Source of the DNA: an uncultured beta proteobacterium
GTDB lineage: Bacteria > Pseudomonadota > Gammaproteobacteria > Burkholderiales > Rhodocyclaceae
Assembly: GCA_903910495.1 (NCBI GenBank)
Contig: CAIVZW010000764.1
Coordinates: forward strand, 1-9,424
DNA: 9,424 bases
Reading direction: 5' to 3'
Shown here piece by piece: positions 1 to 6,404 of the stretch (positions are counted from its first letter, which is position 1; every line of letters begins with the position of its first letter). A model generated the notes under the pieces. The model ran no database searches, had not been told where the DNA came from, and saw nothing but the letters and a program-made list of their open reading frames with translations. The position numbers were made by a program, and so were the translations under genes.

Positions 1-39
1 GTTCCTGCAAAACCGCCATTCCGCGCTCAAAACCACCTT

Positions 40-3000
40 CTAAACGTTAGCTCTCCCCCCAAACCACTTACTGGCACTTTGCTGCCAGATAAAGGAATAA
101 ACCTTTTTAGCCGCTTCGGTCTTATCGTCGTCGGTAAAGGGTGGTGACGGCAGCTTCTCATAGAGCTGGTCAAGGATGAATACTTCGACCTCCGCCTGTG
201 TTTGCGGTTTCTGTGTCCATTGATCCATCGACGCAATCAATTCCTGCAACGCTGCCAGCAGATCCCGGCTCGACTGCTTCAAGCGCTCCCGATCCACCTT
301 GCTGACCTTCTCGCTCTTGAGCAGATCGAACAGTGCCAGTTGCTCCTCGGTCAGTCCTTCCTCAACGGCGCGTCGCTGTTCTTCATCAAGGCTGTTTGCC
401 AGTTCAATCAGCTTGGCAAAGGTATCCTCGACGGTGGTGCGATCCTTGTCGCGGTTATAGTCCGCAATGATTTCCTGATACTTTTTCTGGTAGTCCATCC
501 GCTCGGGATTCATTTTCAGCATCATCGCCAGTTTTTCCTCGACGATGACGCGTATGTCTTCTATAGCGGTGGCTTTGCGCTTTACCTTCTTGCTGAATTC
601 TTCACGCAGCTTGTCGAGGTTGATTTTTGAGAGATCAAGCGTCAACCCCTCGGCCTGGTCAACGCCTGTGCCTTGCGTCCGGATCGCCGTATTGACCAGT
701 TGCTGCAGGATTTTCAGGAGTTCGGTGACATCAGCCGTATCTCGCCGCTCGGAAAGTTTCTTGTAGATCGCCTCGATGTTGTCGTGGCGCTCGGCATAGA
801 TGTAGACAGCCTGTTCGGTCAGTAGTGATTTGAAGCGAATAAACACCTGTCGGGCCATTATTTCAAAACGGCGCTTGGTTTCATCCGAGGTATAGACGGC
901 TTCGACTGCATCCTTGAGCGCTGAAATCCTGCTGAATCCCTTTGCACCGATCAGCCGTTTGGCGTCGAAACCCAGCCCAAGCAGATGCTTTTCCGTTTCC
1001 TCTATGGCAGCAAGCAACGCCATGACCCGTTCTTCAAGTGGAGCGACAATTTCTGTCCCGGTATCCGCCCCGTCGCCCAGGGCATATTGAGCCAGCGCGG
1101 CGCGCAGCGCCTTGAGCATCCCGTTGTAGTCCACGATCAGACCGAAGTCCTTGCCTGGATAACGCCGGTTGGCGCGGGCAATGGCCTGCATCAGAGTATG
1201 CGCCTTCATTGGCTTGTCAATGTAGAGCGTCGCCAGGCACTCCACGTCAAAACCAGTCAACCACATGGCGCAAACGATAGCGATGCGGAACGGATGCTCG
1301 GGATTCTTAAAGGCCGATTCGACATCGACCCGTTTGCCATCTGCTGTCTCGAATCCCTGTTTCATCCGTGCGCGGTGGGGAATGATGTCAACGCCCCACT
1401 TCTTGAAGTCGGCGACCTCGTTCTGAGCTTCGCTGATGATGATCTCGATGATCGTGCGCTCCATCCACGCCGTCTGCGCCATCAGGCGGTCACGCTGGGC
1501 GTTGAGCTTTTGCCGTTCCTCGTCGTCCGTTTCCCTCGCTAGTTCCGCCTCGCGTTTGGCGGTCTGCTGTTTCAGGGCGGCGATCTGTGCCTGCCATTTC
1601 GGCTGGATCAGGTTGAACATCCGGCCACAGGTAATTTTGTCGATACACACCATCATCGACTTGCCTGATTCCCAACGGGTAGCCGCGTGTCCTACGAAAT
1701 CCGTGGCAATTTTTTCCAGGCGGTCGCCAGCGGTGATGACCTCATAGTCCTTGCCGAGCAGCTTTTCCAGCAGGGCTTCCTGGTCGGCATTGAGATCGGC
1801 TTGTTCGATGGCCTCGGCAATGCGGTCATTCAGATCGACCCTGGCCAGGCCCAATTTCTCGCCACGATTCTCATAGACCAGCTTGACCGTCGCGCCATCT
1901 TCCTCGGAACGCTTGAAATCGTAACGGGAAATGTAATCGCCAAAAATGCGTTTGGTCAGATTGTCATTCTTGAACAGTGGCGTGCCGGTAAATCCAATGA
2001 ATGCCGCATTGGGCAAAGCCAGACGCATATTGCGCGCCATCTTCCCGGCCTGCGTGCGATGTGCCTCATCCGAAATAACGATGATGTCATCGCGTGCGCT
2101 GTAGGGCGAATCGGGGGTAACGTCCTGGTTGAACTTGTGGATCAGGCTGAACACGTAGCGATGGTTCTGCTTGAGAAGTTGTTCCAGTTCCTGGCCTGAA
2201 CCCGCGCGGGGAGTATTCTGATCGGCCACGCCGCAACCGAGAAAGGTGCGGTAAATCTGACTGTCCAGGTCGTTGCGATCCGTCATCAGGACAAAGGTGA
2301 AATTCCCTGTTACGTGGCGGCGTACCTTCTCGGCAAAGAAGGCCATCGAGTAGGATTTTCCGCTGCCCTGCGTGTGCCAGACCACGCCCAGCTTGCCGAG
2401 ATCGGGATGGGCCGATTCCGGCAACATGATCGAGCGGGGTTCCAGATAGTCTGCTGCCTGAGGTTCGGCGACTCTCAATACTGTACCGTCATTCGCGGCC
2501 GGTTCGGCGGGAAGTTCGATCAGGCGATATTTCAGGCGCGCCTCGGGCGGGAACTGCCGTTTCAATTCTTCTTGGCGGACTACGGCGCCAACGGCCTTAT
2601 TGACACCCAGTACCTGATGGTTGCGCGCCACAATCTTGCGCACGGCACCCGGCTTGCTCTCGTCGAACAAAATGAAATTTTCAACCAGATCGAGCAGTCG
2701 TTCCTTGGCCAACATGCCGTTGAGCAGGACTTCAGCATCGACGCTGCCGGCATCGTTCTCATCCAGCCTCTTCCACTCGGCGAAATGCTCCCATTCGCTG
2801 GTGATTGACGCATACCGGGCCCGATCCCCATTACTGACGATCAGGAAGGCGTTGTGATGAAAGGCGTTGGCGATCACATGTTCATCGAGGTAATCCTTGA
2901 GATTGCCCTCGAACCCATGCCGGATGTTCTTATAAACCGCTTTCAACTCGATGAACACTAGCGGCAAGCCATTGACGAAGCAGACCAGATCGGCACGGCG

Positions 3001-3453
3001 GTTGTAACCCGGCGCACGGCGACCGGTGATCTTCAGTTCACGAACGGCGAGAAAACGGTTGTTGCTTGGATTCCTGAAGTCAATGACCTGCGCCGAGGCA
3101 TGACGCAAGTGGCCGTTGGCGTCGTGGTAGCTGACCAATACCCCGTCACGGAGCAGCTTGTGGAATTGCTGGTTGTGCTGGATCAAGGACTTCGAGAAAT
3201 CGTGCTCTGTCAGCTTGGTTAGCGCCTCGTCGATGGCCTTGGCCGGCAAATCCGGATTGAACCTGACCAATGCAGCCTGCAGGTCGCGAGTCAGAACAAC
3301 ATCGCGCGTATCGTTGCGACCGAGAGTCCCATTCGGGCCGAAGGTTTCGTCGTTCCAGGCGTAGACGCTGTCCCAATCCAGCACCTTGTGCAGATGATCG
3401 GCAAAGGTGGCTTGAACCAGCCGGTCTTCGCTGTTGATGTCGGTAAAGGCCAT
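40..3453 (-). CDS. hsdR: Type I restriction enzyme, R (endonuclease/translocase) subunit HsdR
   Basis: HsdR joins HsdM2S to form the ATP-dependent complex that translocates and cuts unmodified DNA. The product has 1137 residues, a normal full length. The N-terminal nuclease shows D155 and E169-L-K171 in a PD-(D/E)xK arrangement; where many homologues have QxxxY, this protein reads N184xxxY188. The SF2 motor follows: Walker A TQGSGKS at 361-367, DEAH at 462-465, FTGTP at 488-492, WLTGFD at 731-736 and QAIARANR at 756-763. Residues about 617-665 are a charged, probably coiled-coil insertion between motor motifs. The helical C-terminal region (about 800-1137) contains the family-typical EKLPSPP and WQQSAS. 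The frame upstream is closed by TGA at 3487-3489, and ATG at 3451-3453 begins MAFTDINSEDRLVQ, a usual HsdR start. No good Shine-Dalgarno precedes it. It is last in the locus, 165 bp after the AlbA_2 gene, suggesting separate expression. It appears intact. Confidence 0.97.
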   Translation of the reverse strand: MAFTDINSEDRLVQATFADHLHKVLDWDSVYAWNDETFGPNGTLGRNDTRDVVLTRDLQAALVRFNPDLPAKAIDEALTKLTEHDFSKSLIQHNQQFHKLLRDGVLVSYHDANGHLRHASAQVIDFRNPSNNRFLAVRELKITGRRAPGYNRRADLVCFVNGLPLVFIELKAVYKNIRHGFEGNLKDYLDEHVIANAFHHNAFLIVSNGDRARYASITSEWEHFAEWKRLDENDAGSVDAEVLLNGMLAKERLLDLVENFILFDESKPGAVRKIVARNHQVLGVNKAVGAVVRQEELKRQFPPEARLKYRLIELPAEPAANDGTVLRVAEPQAADYLEPRSIMLPESAHPDLGKLGVVWHTQGSGKSYSMAFFAEKVRRHVTGNFTFVLMTDRNDLDSQIYRTFLGCGVADQNTPRAGSGQELEQLLKQNHRYVFSLIHKFNQDVTPDSPYSARDDIIVISDEAHRTQAGKMARNMRLALPNAAFIGFTGTPLFKNDNLTKRIFGDYISRYDFKRSEEDGATVKLVYENRGEKLGLARVDLNDRIAEAIEQADLNADQEALLEKLLGKDYEVITAGDRLEKIATDFVGHAATRWESGKSMMVCIDKITCGRMFNLIQPKWQAQIAALKQQTAKREAELARETDDEERQKLNAQRDRLMAQTAWMERTIIEIIISEAQNEVADFKKWGVDIIPHRARMKQGFETADGKRVDVESAFKNPEHPFRIAIVCAMWLTGFDVECLATLYIDKPMKAHTLMQAIARANRRYPGKDFGLIVDYNGMLKALRAALAQYALGDGADTGTEIVAPLEERVMALLAAIEETEKHLLGLGFDAKRLIGAKGFSRISALKDAVEAVYTSDETKRRFEIMARQVFIRFKSLLTEQAVYIYAERHDNIEAIYKKLSERRDTADVTELLKILQQLVNTAIRTQGTGVDQAEGLTLDLSKINLDKLREEFSKKVKRKATAIEDIRVIVEEKLAMMLKMNPERMDYQKKYQEIIADYNRDKDRTTVEDTFAKLIELANSLDEEQRRAVEEGLTEEQLALFDLLKSEKVSKVDRERLKQSSRDLLAALQELIASMDQWTQKPQTQAEVEVFILDQLYEKLPSPPFTDDDKTEAAKKVYSFIWQQSASKWFGGRANV

Positions 3454-3497
3454 GGTTACTGGATTATCTGTTGGCTCTGATTTGGCTCACATATTAT

Positions 3498-3536
3498 GGG
3501 TTAATCGTACATAACCCTCTGAAAAATAGATAACAA
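3498..3536 (-). promoter_or_regulatory. Candidate hsdR promoter with an overlapping palindrome
   Basis: On the minus strand TTGTTA (3531-3536) lies 17 bp before TATGTA (3508-3513), a weak sigma-70-like pair with 4/6 and 3/6 consensus bases. This would start transcription roughly 45-50 nt upstream of the hsdR ATG. The inverted repeat GGGTTA (3498-3503) / TAACCC (3512-3517), with an 8-nt centre, covers the -10 box and would suit an operator. The surrounding spacer is about 34% GC. The promoter is inferred only from box match and spacing; the palindrome is seen directly. Confidence 0.3.
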
Positions 3537-3540
3537 TGGT

Positions 3541-3570
3541 TTGCATTCCTGATTATTTGGCTCAATGCAA
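3541..3570. repeat. 7-bp inverted repeat TTGCATT/AATGCAA
   Basis: Arms at 3541-3547 and 3564-3570 are exact reverse complements separated by 16 bp. They enclose most of one TTGGCTC repeat, just upstream of the candidate hsdR -35 box. It could be an operator or a weak RNA hairpin; no U-run follows on either strand, so it does not look like an intrinsic terminator. Confidence 0.4.
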
Positions 3571-3618
3571 TTAGTAATTTTGTCCGATTCGACAGGTTTT
3601 GAGCCAAATGGCAGGGGC

Positions 3619-5259
3619 TCATTTCTCAGCCACCAATACGTAGCGAGCCCCGTTTCTCTCGCCTTCCATCCGCACAATCGACAGACCGACCAACTCCGCC
3701 AGCGCCCGTTTGAGCTGAGAACGGTTCACTTCAGTACCAATGCGACTGCTGATTTCGCCAATCTTCGACTTCGGATAGCGCTTCAGATCTTCCCGAATCA
3801 GTTCCTTCAAGCGGTATGACTCAATTCGTAACAACGTTGTTGGCACCTTCAGGCTGGCACCACGCAACAAATCAGGATCAACAAAATAGCGCGTGGCCTG
3901 GGTACGACCGCTGCATTGCACCAGAGAGAACGTTTGCAGCCTCCCCAACCAGATAGCCAGTTCCTCATTGCGATCAGTCTCGAGCACCGCCGCCAGTTCC
4001 CGCGCCGTCATGCCTTCAGTCTGTGCCAACACGCCCAGCGTGATCCGCTCACGCTGGGTCAATTGAAAGCGGCTGTCCTCCTCGGTCAGCAAACGGATAA
4101 TCGCCGGTTTGGCAATACGGCGTTGAATCGTAACCCTGACCGAGTCCGTCCCTTCCTCGGCCAAAGGCGCCGGACGGCCCTGTGACAACAAGCGGTCGTA
4201 AATCAGGTCGAATCCGCTCCCTTCGCGCTCCATCAGACCCAGGTCGTGAAACACGCGCGCCAGCCCCTCGTTACGCCGCCGACTGGCGTGGAGAATATTG
4301 CGCGGCGTCACGCCCAGGGGTAGCCGACCAGGATTAACGACTACTAGACAATCCGGGGAGAGATTCAAGTAGATGTCGCCGGCCTGCGTATAAGGGCGAT
4401 GCACCAGAGCATTCACCAGCAGCTCACGCACAACCTTCTCATCGTAGGCGGGCACACTACGACGATACAAGCCTTCGGCGACTTCATAGCTCTCGCGGAA
4501 ATCCGGCACAGCGCGCCAGATCGCATCGATCAGTTCGACGGGCGAGAGTTCACAATCGTCCCAAGTCCATTTATTGATCTTCTGTCCCTGCTCGTCATAC
4601 TTGATGGCCTGCACCAGCGGCGCGGTGCCCAGTGCGCGACGTTCTGCCGCCGTGCCCAACAGCAAAACGCCCAGCCGGGTCAGCGTGCTGCCCGCTGCCA
4701 GACCGTAATGTGTCAGCAGTTCATCGTCGCTTTTCTCTTTGACGGAAACCTTCACCCGGTCGGATGCGCGTATGCCCTGCATGAAACGGGTGAGTGTGTC
4801 GGGCTCGACAGTCTGACGCTGCACCCCGCTTTCCATCACCTCCCATGGCCGCCCCGGTCGCTCATTGGACAGCCGCAATACATCATCACCCAGTACCGGC
4901 TGACAGGTGTCGCCGACCCGCAGGAAGTAACGACCATCACACGTTGAGGCTACGCCGGGCGAGCGGTCGATCGACAGCTCGACATACTCCCCCCCGTTCG
5001 CCGCACTTTGCAGACTGGGCAGCGCCTGTACATTGACCGTCAGCTCACTAATTCGCTTACGCAAGCGATCCAGCAACTCTGGCGGCACGACCTGATCGGC
5101 TGGCGGTAGTGTCTCGCCATCCTCTATGCCGATGAGCAAGCGGCCTCCCGCACCGTTGGCGAAACACACACAGTCCTGAGCCAGGACATTCCAATCCGCC
5201 GTTTTGCCGGTGATAGTACGCAGGGATTTACGGTCAGTGTGCTGGTCTTCGAGTGTCAT
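3619..5259 (-). CDS. AlbA_2/Schlafen-type ATP-binding protein with C-terminal HTH-like region, embedded in the hsd operon
   Basis: The 546-residue protein has an N-terminal Schlafen AlbA_2 domain (about 5-130), recognisable from FANGAGGRLLIGIEDG (33-48) and YFLRVGDTCQP (111-121). A central HATPase_c_4-like (RecG C-terminal-like) region follows, with the N-box RELLVNALVHRPY (278-290: E279, N283, H287), NPGRLP (309-314) and REGSGF (345-350). The C-terminal ~150 residues look like one or two winged helices, with TARELAAVLETDRNEELAIWL (418-438) and SKIGEISSRIGTEVNRSQLK (498-517) the best candidates. The family often occurs beside R-M genes, but its role is not settled: transcription regulator, nucleic-acid-binding accessory factor and defence effector are all possible. 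The usual AlbA_2 ExK signature appears as D9-R10-K11. ATG 5257-5259 overlaps the hsdS stop in ATGA, with GGAG about 10 nt upstream, so translation is probably coupled to hsdS. A G7 tract crosses codons 89-91. Confidence 0.88.
   Translation of the reverse strand: MTLEDQHTDRKSLRTITGKTADWNVLAQDCVCFANGAGGRLLIGIEDGETLPPADQVVPPELLDRLRKRISELTVNVQALPSLQSAANGGEYVELSIDRSPGVASTCDGRYFLRVGDTCQPVLGDDVLRLSNERPGRPWEVMESGVQRQTVEPDTLTRFMQGIRASDRVKVSVKEKSDDELLTHYGLAAGSTLTRLGVLLLGTAAERRALGTAPLVQAIKYDEQGQKINKWTWDDCELSPVELIDAIWRAVPDFRESYEVAEGLYRRSVPAYDEKVVRELLVNALVHRPYTQAGDIYLNLSPDCLVVVNPGRLPLGVTPRNILHASRRRNEGLARVFHDLGLMEREGSGFDLIYDRLLSQGRPAPLAEEGTDSVRVTIQRRIAKPAIIRLLTEEDSRFQLTQRERITLGVLAQTEGMTARELAAVLETDRNEELAIWLGRLQTFSLVQCSGRTQATRYFVDPDLLRGASLKVPTTLLRIESYRLKELIREDLKRYPKSKIGEISSRIGTEVNRSQLKRALAELVGLSIVRMEGERNGARYVLVAEK
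4989..4995 (-). repeat. G7 homopolymer inside the AlbA_2 gene
   Basis: Seven consecutive C on the plus strand give seven G on the coding strand, covering codons Gly89, Gly90 and the first base of Glu91. Slippage by one base would truncate the protein before its ATPase-like region. Seven G is at the low end for tracts that vary in phase, so this may be simply a chance Gly-Gly-Glu sequence. Confidence 0.5.
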
Positions 5260-6404
5260 ACAGCAATTTCTCCAGACATCAGGCGGGGCAGCAGCAGGTC
5301 GCGGGCGGCGCGGAGTTTTCCGTTTTGTCGATACAGGTTGTTCCTCTGTAAATTCAGAAACTCAACTACATCTCGAAACTGCCGCTGAATTCTCGGGGAG
5401 GGCACCAGGATTGGTGTTGATGCCAATTCGCGCCTTGAAATTCGAGGACGTGTCGCACCTACTGCTCTACGCTCGCAATGCTCAATATTTGAGGGCGAAT
5501 TTAGGTGGTAGAGCATGAAATACCTATCAGCAATCTCCTCATTCGGGACGAGAATTGCTCCGTCGACTGCGGTAATCATTTTCCATGGCATTTCAGTGGC
5601 CAGCCAAGCTCTACCAATTGGCTTCGGCATCCTTGAAATCAGGATATGCCCAGGTAAAATTTCACGACAACGAAGCCGATTAAAAGTTTGTTCGGATATA
5701 TATCGATAATTACCCGTCTCAACAAACTCGTTACTTCCGATATTGGATATTTGCAGCAAGCGGAAATCATCACCACCTTGATCCTTGCTTTCTACCCAAT
5801 CACCATCTTCAAGGCTAGTACAAGACTCAACTAAAGTAGATCGCCGCCAACCCTCCGGTACACCATCGACGATACGAGTGTGCTCATAACCGGGGAAACG
5901 CAGACGGACAAACCATTCTTGGTAGAGCAGCCGTGCCGATTCGTCCAGAAGCGCCATGCGGCGGCAGTTATTGCCAATCAGGTCATCGTAGGCGGAAAGG
6001 AAATCGCTGATGCGACACTGCACCGCATAGCTTGGCGCGCGCACCTTGATCTCGTGAAGAACATTGCGGTCGACTCCGGGGACAGCTGCCTTTTCACTTT
6101 GGTAGCCCTTCAGAATATTCCGCAAAAAATACGCTGAAAATCGCGGGTTATTTCCTTTGAAGTCGATAACGTACAACGCGGTGTTTAGCGGCCAGTAGTC
6201 TTCTTCGAGGTAGAACACTTCGCCAATGGTTCCGTATCGGCCAGTAACGACACCAGGTGCTTTTGCTTTGGCTTCTATGTGTCGTCCCGTAACTCCAGAC
6301 GATGAAACAACAGGCACATTGCCTTCCTGACGTAAATGTTCGGGCAAATCATGGCCACGCTTAAGCGTCAGTACGTCACCGAGTCGGCATGATTGCCAAC
6401 TCAT
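5256..6404 (-). CDS. hsdS: Type I restriction-modification specificity subunit HsdS
   Basis: HsdS sets the bipartite target of both the methyltransferase and the restriction complex. The 382-residue protein has the standard two-half plan: target-recognition domain 1 (about 1-120), ending in the typical VPGVDRNVLHEIKV (108-121); a central helical spacer (about 125-170) with LLYQEWFVRLRFPG (159-172); recognition domain 2 (about 185-330); and a C-terminal helix with LLPRLMSGEI (371-380), a family hallmark. The recognition sequence cannot be read from the protein. The start ATG (6402-6404) overlaps the hsdM stop by 4 bp and is preceded by GAGGA about 9 nt upstream. The next gene begins inside its stop codon. 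The domain-2 segment 5521-5820 is about 44% GC and the domain-1 segment 6061-6360 about 49%, while the spacer 5881-6000 is about 57%, suggesting domain exchange. No frameshift is seen. Confidence 0.96.
   Translation of the reverse strand: MSWQSCRLGDVLTLKRGHDLPEHLRQEGNVPVVSSSGVTGRHIEAKAKAPGVVTGRYGTIGEVFYLEEDYWPLNTALYVIDFKGNNPRFSAYFLRNILKGYQSEKAAVPGVDRNVLHEIKVRAPSYAVQCRISDFLSAYDDLIGNNCRRMALLDESARLLYQEWFVRLRFPGYEHTRIVDGVPEGWRRSTLVESCTSLEDGDWVESKDQGGDDFRLLQISNIGSNEFVETGNYRYISEQTFNRLRCREILPGHILISRMPKPIGRAWLATEMPWKMITAVDGAILVPNEEIADRYFMLYHLNSPSNIEHCERRAVGATRPRISRRELASTPILVPSPRIQRQFRDVVEFLNLQRNNLYRQNGKLRAARDLLLPRLMSGEIAV

Larger units (their letters stand above)
3471..3609. repeat. Cluster of four TTGGCTC motifs in the AlbA_2-hsdR spacer
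   Basis: The core TTGGCTC occurs at 3471-3477, 3482-3488 and 3557-3563, and inverted (GAGCCAA) at 3601-3607. The longer form ATTTGGCTCA is exact at 3480-3489 and 3555-3564 and inverted at 3600-3609; the last two share 11 bp (3555-3565 and 3599-3609). The two copies nearest hsdR are 11 bp apart, about one helical turn. On reading the window I did not see this core elsewhere. Such spacing suggests repeated binding sites for a regulator, but that is an inference. Confidence 0.65.

Noticed and set aside
55..60. C6 run near the 3' end of hsdR as a phase-variation tract
   Set aside because: Six bases is too short to be suggestive, and slippage there would alter only the last few residues.
985..1542. 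Plus-strand ORF of 185 codons, with others at 1687-2199 and 2314-2808
   Set aside because: All are antisense shadows of the intact hsdR helicase region.
3555..3609. 11-bp inverted repeat as a transcription terminator after the AlbA_2 gene
   Set aside because: The loop is 33 nt long and no U-run follows on the minus strand, so it does not have the form of an intrinsic terminator.
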